Notes: a model not told the origin generated them from the sequence alone. Shown: positions 15,739 through 24,843, numbered from the stretch's first letter. The stretch: DNA of 64,000 nt from Pseudomonas frederiksbergensis (GCF_000802155.2 NZ_JQGJ02000014.1:62001-126000), one strand, 5' to 3'. Made by a program: numbers and translations.

Positions 15739-17373
15739 ATGCTGCGGTTCTTCGCCGACTTGGGCTTTCGCTGGAAAATCACTCTGCCGATAGCCTTCCT
15801 GGCTGTGTTGCTGGTCTTGATGGGGGGAGCGGGGATGCGCGGCATCAGTCAGGTGACTGAATCCAGCACGCAATTGACCAAACGTTATCTGCCGGCGATC
15901 AGTCTGTTGCTCAATGCCGACCGCGATCTTTATCAGGCTTTCGTCGCCGAGCGCAGCCTGCTGGATGGTCATGCCGATGAGCATTTGAAAGCGCTGAGCG
16001 CCAGTCATGGCGAGAATGCGAAGCAGGCCTATGACCGCGTGCAGCAATATGCCGCAATGCAACCTGGTGCCGAGGCGCAGGCATTGGTCAGTCAGTTCAA
16101 TGACAGCTTCGGCAAATGGATGCAGGTGTCGCGGCGGGTCCTCGAACTGTCGGTAGGCGATCCGCAGGGGGCCAGCGCGCTGAGCTTTGGTGACAGTGAG
16201 CGCCTGTTCGAAACCATGCGTGACTCCATCGACAAGTTGGGTGAGCTGGAAGATGCAGCGTCCCACCGCGAAGGCGATGCGGCGATTGAAAACGGCGAGG
16301 CGGTCGGGGTGCACCAGGGCATGATTCTGCTGGTCGGCCTGTTCGGTTGCATCCTTGTGCTGGTTGCCCTGCCTATGGTGGTGTTGAGCCCGATGCGCCG
16401 GCTGCTGCATCGCGTCGAGCAGATTGCCGAGGGTGGTGGCGATCTGAAAGGCCGCCTCGAGGTACGTTCGGCCGATGAGCTGGGCCAGCTCAGCGGGGCC
16501 TTCAACCGTTTTCTCGACAAACTGCAACCGTTGATCGCCGAGGTTGGGCGGGTCACCGCAGAGGTGGATTCCGCAGCGCGGGCCATGGCCGATATGGCCG
16601 CGACCAACGATCGGCTGATCAGCAGCGAGCACGCGGCGCTCGACCAGGTCAGTACCGCCGCCACCCAGATGAGCGCGGCGGTGCATGAAGTGGCGCATAA
16701 CGCGGTGAGCGCTTCGGATGCCGCGCAACAGGCGAGCAGCCAGTCTCGTGACGGCGCCGAGGTGGTCAGTAGCACCATCGAGTCGATCCGCCAGTTGGCC
16801 CAGGAAGTGGAGAGCGCTTCGGGCACGATCGAGGCATTGGCCCAGGAAACGTCCAGTATCGGCGCCGTGCTTGAGGTGATCCGTGGCATTGCCGAACAAA
16901 CCAACCTGTTGGCGCTGAACGCTGCCATCGAAGCGGCGCGGGCCGGTGAACAGGGCCGTGGTTTTGCCGTGGTGGCCGATGAGGTGAGGGCGCTTGCGGC
17001 CCGCACCCAGGACTCCACCAAGGACATCCAGGTTCGCATCGAGCGCTTGCAGAGCGGTGTCGCCAAGGCTGTACAAGCCATGCACGTGGGCAGCAGCAAG
17101 GCCCGCGACAGTGTCGAACGCGCAGCGGGTGTCGACCAGGTACTCAGCGGTACCGGCGGTTCGATCCAGCGGATCAACGACATGGCCGCGCAGATTGCCA
17201 ATGCCTGTGAGGAACAGAGCAGCGTCACTGAAGAAATAGCCCGCAACATTTCTGATATCCGCGACCTGTCCAACGAGGCGGCCGCCAATTCTGCCCAGAG
17301 CATGCACGCCAGCCAGCAGCTTTCCAATCTGTCGAGAAACCTCGCAGAGCTGACCGGCCGCTTCCGCACCTGA
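15739..17373 (+). CDS. Methyl-accepting chemotaxis protein
   Basis: A 544-residue chemoreceptor. TM1 is at about residues 13-32, a periplasmic four-helix-bundle-type ligand domain of about 160 residues follows (with the RYLPAISLLLNADRDLYQAF start), TM2 is at about 194-215, then a HAMP domain and a full signalling domain with the conserved tip IAEQTNLLALNAAIEAARAG. No C-terminal CheR pentapeptide is present. Ligand unknown; domains of this type often bind small organic acids or amino acids. Transcription is probably from the sigma-28 site at 15679. The dioxygenase gene follows after 13 nt. Confidence 0.93.
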   Translation: MLRFFADLGFRWKITLPIAFLAVLLVLMGGAGMRGISQVTESSTQLTKRYLPAISLLLNADRDLYQAFVAERSLLDGHADEHLKALSASHGENAKQAYDRVQQYAAMQPGAEAQALVSQFNDSFGKWMQVSRRVLELSVGDPQGASALSFGDSERLFETMRDSIDKLGELEDAASHREGDAAIENGEAVGVHQGMILLVGLFGCILVLVALPMVVLSPMRRLLHRVEQIAEGGGDLKGRLEVRSADELGQLSGAFNRFLDKLQPLIAEVGRVTAEVDSAARAMADMAATNDRLISSEHAALDQVSTAATQMSAAVHEVAHNAVSASDAAQQASSQSRDGAEVVSSTIESIRQLAQEVESASGTIEALAQETSSIGAVLEVIRGIAEQTNLLALNAAIEAARAGEQGRGFAVVADEVRALAARTQDSTKDIQVRIERLQSGVAKAVQAMHVGSSKARDSVERAAGVDQVLSGTGGSIQRINDMAAQIANACEEQSSVTEEIARNISDIRDLSNEAAANSAQSMHASQQLSNLSRNLAELTGRFRT

Positions 17374-17386
17374 GACAGGTGGTGTC

Positions 17387-18133
17387 GTGGCGATTGACGA
17401 CCTTCTGCGAGCCCTGCATCAGGACGGTTTTGTCCTGATGCCCGGTGTGTTGGATGCCGGGCAGATCGCCGACCTGCGTCGCGCTATCGACGTGCTGAAA
17501 CCCCAGCACTGGGATTACAGCGGCGTCATAGATCATTACAAATGCGTGTTCAACCGGGATCCGTTCTGGTTGCCGTATTTGGAAGTGAGCGGCGTGATCG
17601 AGCTCGCCGAAGCGGCTTTGGGTGACGATTGCCACATCATCGGGCAGACGGCCTGGCGCTGTCATCCCGGGTTTGTCGGCGCTCCACTGCATCTGGATTA
17701 CCTGCCGATGGAGCTGCCGCCGGCGCTGTTGGCCGACCCCGGTTTCGAACTGCCGATGCAGGTGTTCACCGCACAGTTTTACCTCGATGACATCGACGCC
17801 GACCTGAGTCCGACACGGGTGATACCCGGCAGCCACAAGGCGGGCCGCGCACCCGTGGCGGGTGAAACACACTGGCAAGGGCGTTCGGCGCAGCCAGTAT
17901 TATGCAGGGCGGGCGATGTGCTGGTTATGCGCAGCGAGTTGTGGCACGCCGGCAGTGACAACCGGACCGCCGACCGCACGCGGTACATGCTCCAGGTGCA
18001 CTATGGCCGGCGAATGATTGCGCAGAAGTTCTCGCCCTATCTGCACTGGCAGTTCAATCCCGTGGTACTCGCCGCCGCGACGCCTCGCCAGCGACGGCTG
18101 CTTGGTGATCATCAGGAGGCGGAGTACGACTGA
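17387..18133 (+). CDS. Phytanoyl-CoA dioxygenase family protein (PhyH)
   Basis: A 248-residue non-haem Fe(II)/2-oxoglutarate oxygenase. The metal triad is visible as His102-x-Asp104 (LHLDYLP) and His187 (ELWHAGSDN), and an Arg in the TRYMLQ segment probably binds 2-oxoglutarate. The N-terminal DGFVLMPGVLDAGQIADLRRAID is typical of PhyH. Bacterial members hydroxylate varied small molecules; the substrate here is unknown. The GTG start at 17387 follows an AGGTGG site and lies 13 nt after the chemoreceptor stop, so cotranscription is likely. Confidence 0.85.
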   Translation: MAIDDLLRALHQDGFVLMPGVLDAGQIADLRRAIDVLKPQHWDYSGVIDHYKCVFNRDPFWLPYLEVSGVIELAEAALGDDCHIIGQTAWRCHPGFVGAPLHLDYLPMELPPALLADPGFELPMQVFTAQFYLDDIDADLSPTRVIPGSHKAGRAPVAGETHWQGRSAQPVLCRAGDVLVMRSELWHAGSDNRTADRTRYMLQVHYGRRMIAQKFSPYLHWQFNPVVLAAATPRQRRLLGDHQEAEYD

Positions 18134-18144
18134 GCCAGGCGCGC

Positions 18145-18513
18145 TCAGATCCAGACGTCATTGACCGCCGTTCGCTCGTTGGTTTCTTCACCGGTATTGA
18201 TGACGCCGCGAGGCTCGATCAACAAGAGTTTCACTTCCCGCTCGGCACTGGGTTTGTGCTCGACGCCTTTCTTGACCACGTACATCTCGCCCGGGCCAAT
18301 CATGACGGCGCCGTCGCGAAAGTCGATACGCAGCTCACCGTCCAGCACGATGAAGGTTTCATCGGTATCGGCGTGGGTGTGCCAGATGAAATCACCTTCG
18401 AGCCGGGCGATCTTGAATTGGTAGTCGTTCATTTCTGCGACAACCTTTGGCGCCCACTGCTCGTGGAACAACGCGTATTTTTGAGCGAAGTTAATGGGGG
18501 AGTACTGATTCAT
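18145..18513 (-). CDS. Cupin-domain protein
   Basis: A 122-residue single cupin. Motif 1 is FIWHTHADTDETFIVLDGEL (His45, His47, Glu52) and motif 2 is VKKGVEHKP. The metal ligands are intact. Small stand-alone cupins of this kind include isomerases and dioxygenases as well as sensors; nothing in the sequence fixes the role. It converges on the PhyH gene and is the gene after the AraC regulator on the same strand, about 100 bp downstream of it. Confidence 0.85.
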   Translation of the reverse strand: MNQYSPINFAQKYALFHEQWAPKVVAEMNDYQFKIARLEGDFIWHTHADTDETFIVLDGELRIDFRDGAVMIGPGEMYVVKKGVEHKPSAEREVKLLLIEPRGVINTGEETNERTAVNDVWI

Positions 18514-18616
18514 CGGGGCACGCTCCTCAACTGGAAAAAGATGAGCGCTACGTTACGGCCCGGGGCGGGGCGGGTATTGGATGATCGTGCAGCTTTTGCA
18601 GGGTGACCCATGGGCT

Positions 18617-19423
18617 TCAGCGCAGCATTTTCAACCAGCGCGCCGGCGAAATGCCGAAGGCTTGGGTGTGCAGTCGGGTCATGTGGCTCTGGTCGAAAAA
18701 ACCACAGGCCAGGGCTGCTTCGCTCAACGGCAGGCCATGCAATACCAGGCGCCGGGCTTCGTTCAATCGGCGTTGGGTGATGTAGCGATAGGGGCTGGTG
18801 CCGTACAGGGCGCGGAAATCCCGTGACAGGCTCCACCGATCCCGACCGCTGGCCTCGACCAGGTCATCCAGGGTGATGGGTTGGCCAAGGGTGTCATGAA
18901 TAAACAGGCGCGCACGCTCAGCGGCGGGGTAGTCCAGCAGCCGGCGTCCGCGTCGACGACCCGCCGCGACAGCGAGCGCCTGGGCCACATCATAGATGGC
19001 GTCGTCTTCCTCCAGCGGATCGAGACGATGCTCCAGCGTATTCAGCAATCTGCGGGTCGCAATGTTGAGCCGGGGATCGTTCGACAGCCCGCCCTCGATG
19101 AAGGGCAATGGCCTGCCACCCAGCACTTGTTGGATCAGGGAGGGCTCGATGTAGGACATCCGGTAATGAAAGCCGTCGCTGGTGCCTGCTTCGCCGTCAT
19201 GAACCTCATCGGGGTGCAACACGATGGTTCCACCGGGCTGGCTATGACGTTTGCTGTGCCGGTAGTTGAAGCTCTGGACGCCGGAAAGCGTAAAGCCGAT
19301 GGCGTAGGTGTCATGCCGGTGGGCGCTGTAGCCGTGACCACTGAAATAGGCCTCGATGCGCTCCAGTTTCCCCGATTCAGGCGCACGCACCAGCCAGTCG
19401 CTACGGTTATCGGGTTGAGTCAT
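18617..19423 (-). CDS. AraC-family transcriptional regulator
   Basis: A 268-residue regulator. The N-terminal arabinose-binding-like cupin covers residues 20-95 (GYSAHRHDTYAIGFTLSGVQSF, HPDEVHDGEAG), and two C-terminal helix-turn-helices cover about 170-268 (LDDLVEASGRDRWSLSRDFRALYG; LSEAALACGFFDQSHMTRLHTQAFG). It probably responds to a small molecule and controls adjacent genes, perhaps the cupin gene downstream on the same strand. The ligand is unknown. Confidence 0.92.
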   Translation of the reverse strand: MTQPDNRSDWLVRAPESGKLERIEAYFSGHGYSAHRHDTYAIGFTLSGVQSFNYRHSKRHSQPGGTIVLHPDEVHDGEAGTSDGFHYRMSYIEPSLIQQVLGGRPLPFIEGGLSNDPRLNIATRRLLNTLEHRLDPLEEDDAIYDVAQALAVAAGRRRGRRLLDYPAAERARLFIHDTLGQPITLDDLVEASGRDRWSLSRDFRALYGTSPYRYITQRRLNEARRLVLHGLPLSEAALACGFFDQSHMTRLHTQAFGISPARWLKMLR

Positions 19424-19485
19424 GGGCGCGACCTCTCGCTGTTCGCTGCATACGATACTTCAGGATGGTCGGCCCGTGGACGGCT

Positions 19486-19677
19486 TCAGATTTCTTTTAC
19501 AGGTGTCTCGCCGTGCGCGCTCTTGATCAACCCGATGACGTGCAGGCAATCAGCCTTGTTCACGTAGGATTCACCGCTGGCGATAGTTTCGTGATTGCCG
19601 GCCCTCAAGCGCCAGCGCCATTGGCCTTGTCCGGTGCTTGGGGTGCCTCGGGTCTGTCGGTAGATTTCAAAATACAT
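19486..19677 (-). CDS. YegP-like DUF1508 protein
   Basis: A 63-residue protein matching a single DUF1508/YegP unit: MYFEIYRQTRG, then QWRWRLRAGNHETIASGESYVNKADCLHVIGLIK. The E. coli protein carries two such units; this has one. The function of the family is not settled. It lies alone between the AraC and LysR regulators, divergent from the LysR gene across 164 bp. Confidence 0.85.
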   Translation of the reverse strand: MYFEIYRQTRGTPSTGQGQWRWRLRAGNHETIASGESYVNKADCLHVIGLIKSAHGETPVKEI

Positions 19678-19841
19678 CGGTTCGCTCCATGCGATTTATT
19701 TATTCAGGACATGTTCTGTACATGTCGTCGCAAGCCTAGCCAAGCTGATAATTTTCGCTATTGGCAATACGTTTCCAATGATTGTGAGATATTTCAGAAA
19801 ATTGCAGGGCCTGCCACACCGACTGGAACCAGGAGCAATGG

Positions 19842-20777
19842 ATGAACCGCAACGAATTGCGCAAGGCCGACATCAACCTGATGGTGGTTTTCGAAACGTT
19901 GATGCTTGAGCGTAACGTGACGCGGGCTGCAGAAAAGCTGTTCCTCGGCCAACCGACCATCAGCTCGGCCCTCAATCGCCTCAGGGCGATGTTCAACGAC
20001 CCGTTGTTCATCCGCGTCGGGCACCGCATGGAGCCGACGGCGCGGGCCGAGGAAATCATCCAGCACCTGTCGCCGGCACTGGACTCGCTGTCGGTGGCGC
20101 TGAGCCTGACCCATGATTTCGACCCAGCCAGCAGCACCATGACATTCCGCATCGGCCTGTCGGACGACGTGGAATTCGGCCTGCTGCCGCCGCTGTTGCG
20201 CAGCCTGCGCCAGGAAGCGCCCAACGTCGTGTTCGTGGTCCAGCATGTCGATTACTGGCGCATTCCCGACTTGCTTGCCTCGGGGGACATTACGGTCGGC
20301 ATCAGCCAGACCCGAGGGCTGCCCGCCAATGCCAAGCGCAAGCTGCTGCGGCACATCCGGGCCCGTGTGCTGCGGGCCGATGCCTCGGACACACCGCTGA
20401 CCCTGGATGAATACTGCGCGCGGCCACAGGTTCTGGTTTCCCATACGGCCAACATTGCCGGCCTGGCTGACGAATGGCTGGCGGAAATCGGCCGCAAACG
20501 CCACGTGGTGTTGTCGGTGCCACAGTACAGCGCCTTGCCGGCGTTGCTGGCCGGCACTGATCTGATCGCCAGCCTGCCGGACTACACCGCCACGGCCATG
20601 GCCGCTTCCGGCCAATTGTTCTGTGAACCCTTCCCCTTCGAGACGCCGACCGTGGATTTGTCCATGGTTTGGCTGAGCCACGTCGACAACGACCCGGCCG
20701 AGCGGTGGCTGAGGTCGCGGTTGGAGGCGTTCATGAGCGAGCGGACGCCTCTGGCGCAAGAAACAAAACCTGCCTGA
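19842..20777 (+). CDS. LysR-family transcriptional regulator
   Basis: A 311-residue regulator with an N-terminal winged helix-turn-helix (LMVVFETLMLERNVTRAAEKLFLGQPTISSALNRLR) and a C-terminal periplasmic-binding-protein-like effector domain. The short MNRNELRKADINLMVVFETLM start is typical of the NodD/NahR/LeuO-like branch. It reads in the same direction as the isomerase gene that starts 69 bp downstream, so it may regulate that gene or be cotranscribed with it; LysR regulators more often lie divergent to their targets. Effector unknown. Confidence 0.92.
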   Translation: MNRNELRKADINLMVVFETLMLERNVTRAAEKLFLGQPTISSALNRLRAMFNDPLFIRVGHRMEPTARAEEIIQHLSPALDSLSVALSLTHDFDPASSTMTFRIGLSDDVEFGLLPPLLRSLRQEAPNVVFVVQHVDYWRIPDLLASGDITVGISQTRGLPANAKRKLLRHIRARVLRADASDTPLTLDEYCARPQVLVSHTANIAGLADEWLAEIGRKRHVVLSVPQYSALPALLAGTDLIASLPDYTATAMAASGQLFCEPFPFETPTVDLSMVWLSHVDNDPAERWLRSRLEAFMSERTPLAQETKPA

Positions 20778-20846
20778 ACGCACCAAGTCGCGGTATGGTT
20801 GCGCAAACCCATTCCAACAGTACATTTTCGAATCGGAGTCGAACGC

Positions 20847-21212
20847 ATGCCCCACCTGCACATGGAGTACACCGCCAACCTGACCGAGCTGAATGCCGAC
20901 GTCGCGCTGTTGCGCTTGAACAATGCGCTGGTGGCATCCGGGCAGTTCGCTGCGGAGTTCGACATCAAGAGCCGGGCCGTGAAGCTCGAGACATTCCGCG
21001 TCGGGACCGGCATGGGAGAGCGGGGCTTCCTGCACGTGAAACTGGCCTTGCTCAGCGGGCGTTCGCCGGAAATCAAAAAGCAGCTGGCCGACAGCCTGCT
21101 GGCCGTGCTTCAGGACCTGGGCCCATGGCCCGCTGGGGTCAGCGTGCAGTTGTGCGTGGAGCTGCTGGATATTGACCGCGTCCCTTATGCCAAGGCCGCT
21201 ATCGGCGTTTAA
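20847..21212 (+). CDS. 5-carboxymethyl-2-hydroxymuconate isomerase family protein
   Basis: A 121-residue CHMI-family (tautomerase superfamily) protein. It begins MPHLHMEYTANL, so removal of Met leaves the catalytic Pro1; KSRAVKLETFRVG and the GRSPEIKKQLADSLL segment are typical. CHMI acts in homoprotocatechuate (4-hydroxyphenylacetate) degradation, but no other hpa/hpc gene is nearby, so the substrate may differ. The ATG at 20847 has GGAG at 20834-20837 and gives the Pro1 terminus; the frame is open from 20799. Confidence 0.85.
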   Translation: MPHLHMEYTANLTELNADVALLRLNNALVASGQFAAEFDIKSRAVKLETFRVGTGMGERGFLHVKLALLSGRSPEIKKQLADSLLAVLQDLGPWPAGVSVQLCVELLDIDRVPYAKAAIGV

Positions 21213-21584
21213 GTCGGGTGGGACGGGGACAATTGTTTAGCGGGTGTTGATCCAGACTCCGCTAAATGATGATTTAACGGTACACGGCGTCGTGTGACGC
21301 TTCGACCGAATACTTGCTGTGATATCCCTATGGACGGTTGGCCCGCAGGCCCTGCATACCCGCCACTCGCCGCCAACGGTCCGGCCGGCGGGCACGCACC
21401 TGCCGTGGCCCCATCATCTTGCGCGCTGCCTTGTGAATTGGCGTTTTGGGCGCTCTGGCATTGTCGTCATGCGCGCCCTCCAGACCTTTGTATTTCCTGT
21501 TGATCCTTGAACCGTGCTCGTCGTTGGCGAGCACAGGCTGACGGCGCCTGGTCGCCCGTCCGACATGAATATACGAGCGTTCCC
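21213..21584. other. Intergenic leader before the glutamine synthetase-like gene
   Basis: No gene seen in these 372 bp. Two inverted repeats are present: TTTAGCGG (21236-21243) with CCGCTAAA (21259-21266), and GTGCTCG (21514-21520) with CGAGCAC (21528-21534). They could be operators or an mRNA structure in the 5' leader. Confidence 0.5.
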
Positions 21585-22958
21585 ATGAATCTGTCTTTTG
21601 CATCCGAGCAACAGGCCCAGGCGTTCCTGACGGAAAACCCGGATATCGAGCTGTTCGAACTGTTTATTGTCGACAACAACGGCGTGCCCCGGGGCAAGTG
21701 GCTGCATCGGGACGAATTACTCGCGGTCTATCAAAGTGGCCGGCCACTGCCCAGTACGATTCTGGGGCTGACCATCAATGGAGACGATGTGGAAAACTCC
21801 GGCCTGGTCTGGGACGTCGGCGACATCGATTGCCGGGCCTACCCGTTGGATGGCAGCTTGCAACGCATGCCCTGGCGGCTGATCCCGACTGCCGCGGTGC
21901 AAGTCGCCATGCATCCCCGGGAGGGCATGCCGGCGGTCATCGCCGATCCCCGCTACCTGCTCAGCCGCGTCATCGAAGGCTTGCAGGCGGACGGTTATTA
22001 CCCGGTAATGGCGGCTGAGCTGGAGTTCTATCTGTTGGATGCACAGCGCGACAGCGAGGGCCGACCACAGCCGGCGCGGGACGCCGACGGCAACAGGCCT
22101 CGCCATACCCAGGTCTACGGTTTGCGTGAGCTGGAGCAGATCGAGCCCTTCCTTGCAGACCTCTACGCGGCATGCAGGCTACAGGGTATTCCCGCTCGGA
22201 CCGCCATTTCGGAATACGCACCGGGGCAGGTGGAGATCACGCTTGAACACCGCTCCGACGCCCTGCAAGCCATGGATGAAGCGGTGCGCTACAAGCGACT
22301 GGTCAAGGGCGTGGCCCATAGACACGGGATGGCGGCGTGTTTCATGGCCAAGCCGTTCGAGCACCTGGCGGGATCCGGCCTGCACATGCACGTCAGCCTC
22401 GCGGATCGGGAAGGCAATAATCTGTTCGCCAGTGAAGCTGCCGATGGCACGCCGTTATTGCGTCAAGCGGTAGGCGGAATGCTCGAAACGCTGCTGGACT
22501 CGCTATTGATGTTTTGTCCGAACGCCAACTCCTACCGTCGTTTTCAAAGCAACAGCTACGCCCCGCTGGCGGCGACCTGGGGCGTGGACAATCGCACCGT
22601 CAGCCTGCGGGTGCCTGGCGGCCCGGCGTCGTCGCGGCACATCGAGCATCGTATCTGCGGCGCCGATGCCAATCCCTACCTGGCCGCGGCGGCAATATTG
22701 GCTGGCATCCATCGCGGCATCCGGGAGCGGCGTGATCCCGGTGCGCCTGTCGAAGGCAACGGCTACGCCCAGGCCGCCCAGTTACTGCCCACCGACTGGC
22801 TCACCACCTTGCGCGCCCTGGAGACTTCAACGTGGGCGCGGGACGCTTTTGGCGAGGCGTTCCTCGGTGTGTACCTGGCGGTGAAGCACGCCGAATATCG
22901 CCAGTTCATGGGTGAAGTCGGCGAGCAGGATTGGCGTTGGTACCTGAACCAGGCCTGA
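21585..22958 (+). CDS. Glutamine synthetase family protein (gamma-glutamylpolyamine synthetase-like)
   Basis: A 457-residue GlnA-fold ligase. Recognisable segments are LFIVDNNGVPRGKWL, AAELEFYLLD, SEYAPGQVEITLEH, the FMAKPFEHLAGSGLHMHVSL metal and nucleotide region, and LRVPGGPASSRHIEHRICGADANPYLAAAAILA. It lacks the GlnA adenylylation-site region and resembles PuuA/SpuI-type enzymes that glutamylate putrescine or other amines. The exact amine is not determinable. The ATG at 21585 fits the family N-terminus better than an upstream codon at 21507. It stands alone. Confidence 0.85.
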   Translation: MNLSFASEQQAQAFLTENPDIELFELFIVDNNGVPRGKWLHRDELLAVYQSGRPLPSTILGLTINGDDVENSGLVWDVGDIDCRAYPLDGSLQRMPWRLIPTAAVQVAMHPREGMPAVIADPRYLLSRVIEGLQADGYYPVMAAELEFYLLDAQRDSEGRPQPARDADGNRPRHTQVYGLRELEQIEPFLADLYAACRLQGIPARTAISEYAPGQVEITLEHRSDALQAMDEAVRYKRLVKGVAHRHGMAACFMAKPFEHLAGSGLHMHVSLADREGNNLFASEAADGTPLLRQAVGGMLETLLDSLLMFCPNANSYRRFQSNSYAPLAATWGVDNRTVSLRVPGGPASSRHIEHRICGADANPYLAAAAILAGIHRGIRERRDPGAPVEGNGYAQAAQLLPTDWLTTLRALETSTWARDAFGEAFLGVYLAVKHAEYRQFMGEVGEQDWRWYLNQA

Positions 22959-22991
22959 AGATATTCAGGTTGCTGTTTAAATAATTATTTA

Positions 22992-23007
22992 AGCGCAACT
23001 TTTTCAC
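22992..23007 (+). promoter_or_regulatory. ColR-like motif 1 upstream of eptA
   Basis: TTTTTCAC at 23000-23007 equals the invariant half of the ColR site I recall for P. putida, YYNA(C/G)NNYTTTTTCAC. The upstream half (22992-22999) matches only partly. It lies about 115 bp before the eptA start. An AT-rich palindromic stretch TTTAAATAATTATTTAA precedes it. Confidence 0.45.
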
Positions 23008-23050
23008 GAAAAATTGATGGTGGGCTGCCTAAAGTTTGTGTTGCCGTAGA

Positions 23051-23066
23051 GAAATGATTTTTTCAC
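23051..23066 (+). promoter_or_regulatory. ColR-like motif 2 upstream of eptA
   Basis: A second TTTTTCAC at 23059-23066, 59 bp after the first and 56 bp before the eptA start, in the same orientation. The upstream half matches the consensus poorly. Confidence 0.4.
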
Positions 23067-23122
23067 ATTTGCCTACGGCGTCTTCTTTTCAAAGAGCAAC
23101 TTTCAGGAAGTTTCCGTCCATC

Positions 23123-24775
23123 ATGCTGACTATTAAAGCCGTGCGCCCCGAGTGGGTGACGCTGGTTGCCAGTGCCTTTTTGCTGGTGGGTTTCAATCTG
23201 GTCCTGTGGCAGCACCTGTCCACTATCACGGCATCATCGGATGGTCACGGTGTCTTGCTGTGCCTGGCCTTTGGCGTGATGGTGTTCTGCGCGTTCAACC
23301 TGGTGCTCACGCTGTTGGCTTTCCGTCCGCTGCTCAAGCCAGTGTTGATGACGCTGTTCTTGATCAGCGCGGGCGTCGCGTATTTCATGGACCAATACGG
23401 CGTGTTGATCGACGCCGGCATGTTGCGCAACTTCGCCGAAACCAATGCCACGGAAGTTCGTGACCTTTTGTCGTTTAAGTTGTTTGCCTATTTGCTCCTG
23501 TTGGGTGTGCTGCCAGCCTGGTTGTTATTAAAGACACCCATAAACTATCGTCGCTGGCCCACAGAGTTGTTAAGTAAGCTTATTGTCGCCATGGTCACGG
23601 CTGCGGTACTCGGCGGGGTGGCGCTGATCAACTACCAGGGCTTGGCGTCGCTGTTTCGCAATCATCATGAGTTGCACTTGATGCTCGTCCCGAGCAATTA
23701 CATCGGCGCTTCGATCGGCTATGTGCGCGAGCAGGTCGCATCGGCCAAGCAGCCGTTCATTGCCTTGGGCGAGGATGCGAGCCGAAACCCGGCCTGGCAG
23801 ACCCATTCTCGAAAATCCCTCACCGTGCTGGTCGTGGGCGAGAGCGCCCGGGCCGAGAATTTCGGCATTCTTGGCTATAACCGCGATACCACGCCGCAAC
23901 TGGACAAAGAGGCCGGCCTGATCGCATTCACCGCCGTGCATTCCTGCGGCACCGAAACCGCCGTGTCAGTGCCATGCATGTTTTCCAACATGGGGCGCAA
24001 GAATTACGACGCGAGTACGGCCAAGAACGAAGAGGGCCTGCTCGATGTGCTCAAGCGCGCCGGGCTGGACGTGATCTGGCGTGACAATCAGTCCGGTTGC
24101 AAAGGCACCTGCGACCGGGTCACCGTGCAGGACGTGAGCAATCTCAAGGACCCGACGCTGTGCGCCAACAGCGAGTGCCGCGATGAAATCCTGCTCCAGG
24201 GCTTGCAGCACTTCATCGACACCCTGGACAAGGACACTGTGCTGGTATTGCACCAGATGGGCAGTCACGGGCCGGAATATTTCAAGCGCTACCCCAAGGA
24301 ATACGAGCATTTCACCCCGGTATGCGAGAGCAACGCGTTGAACAATTGCAGCCGGGAGAGCATCGTCAACGGCTACGACAATACGTTGGTGTACACCGAT
24401 CACGTGTTGTCGACGCTGATCGATCTGCTGCGGGCCAACCAGGACAAGGTTGATACCGCCATGCTGTACCTGTCGGACCATGGCGAGTCCTTGGGCGAAT
24501 ACAACCTGTTCCTCCACGGCACGCCCTACATGCTCGCGCCGGAGCAACAGAAGCATGTGGCGATGCTGGCGTGGTTCTCCGACAGCTACCAGAAGTCCTT
24601 TGCGGTCGACACCCATTGCCTGCAGTTGAGCCGGGACAAGCCCCTGAGCCAGGACAATCTGTTCCATTCAATGCTTGGGCTGCTGGAGGTCAACAGCAAG
24701 GTCTACAACCAGGACCTCGATATGTTTGCCGGGTGCCGAAGCGCGGTGATCGACGGTGTACTTGCCCGGGAATGA
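23123..24775 (+). CDS. eptA: Lipid A phosphoethanolamine transferase EptA-like
   Basis: A 550-residue inner-membrane enzyme with about five N-terminal transmembrane helices (residues 10-175) and a periplasmic sulfatase-fold domain. The metal site begins with Glu240 (VVGESARAENF); the nucleophile is Thr279 in SCGTETAVSVPCMFS, equivalent to Thr285 of MCR-1; SDHGESLGE provides further ligands. It transfers phosphoethanolamine to lipid A phosphates, lowering surface charge and giving polymyxin tolerance in many species. The ATG at 23123 gives the usual N-terminus. In P. aeruginosa the orthologue is ColRS-activated by zinc. Confidence 0.93.
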   Translation: MLTIKAVRPEWVTLVASAFLLVGFNLVLWQHLSTITASSDGHGVLLCLAFGVMVFCAFNLVLTLLAFRPLLKPVLMTLFLISAGVAYFMDQYGVLIDAGMLRNFAETNATEVRDLLSFKLFAYLLLLGVLPAWLLLKTPINYRRWPTELLSKLIVAMVTAAVLGGVALINYQGLASLFRNHHELHLMLVPSNYIGASIGYVREQVASAKQPFIALGEDASRNPAWQTHSRKSLTVLVVGESARAENFGILGYNRDTTPQLDKEAGLIAFTAVHSCGTETAVSVPCMFSNMGRKNYDASTAKNEEGLLDVLKRAGLDVIWRDNQSGCKGTCDRVTVQDVSNLKDPTLCANSECRDEILLQGLQHFIDTLDKDTVLVLHQMGSHGPEYFKRYPKEYEHFTPVCESNALNNCSRESIVNGYDNTLVYTDHVLSTLIDLLRANQDKVDTAMLYLSDHGESLGEYNLFLHGTPYMLAPEQQKHVAMLAWFSDSYQKSFAVDTHCLQLSRDKPLSQDNLFHSMLGLLEVNSKVYNQDLDMFAGCRSAVIDGVLARE

Positions 24776-24779
24776 TTCC

Positions 24780-24795
24780 TACACCTTTTTTTCAC
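24780..24795 (+). promoter_or_regulatory. ColR-like motif upstream of the methyltransferase gene
   Basis: The 16-mer TACACCTTTTTTTCAC fits YYNA(C/G)NNYTTTTTCAC at every constrained position except the second. It lies 5 nt after the eptA stop and about 50 bp before the methyltransferase start, in the same orientation as the gene. This is the best of the three matches in this region. Confidence 0.55.
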
Positions 24796-24843
24796 GCGGC
24801 ATTGTTTAACCTGTTGCCCAACCTTCGTGCATGAGCTGTGAGT

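Noticed and set aside
15679..17307. A 542-codon open frame on the reverse strand of the chemoreceptor gene
   Set aside because: It lies exactly antisense to a well-supported MCP gene; high G+C keeps this frame open. The translation is Arg/His/Gly-rich without family features.
22978..22994. AT-rich palindrome as a PmrA box before eptA
   Set aside because: It contains only one TTAAG half-site and does not fit the two-direct-repeat PmrA consensus.
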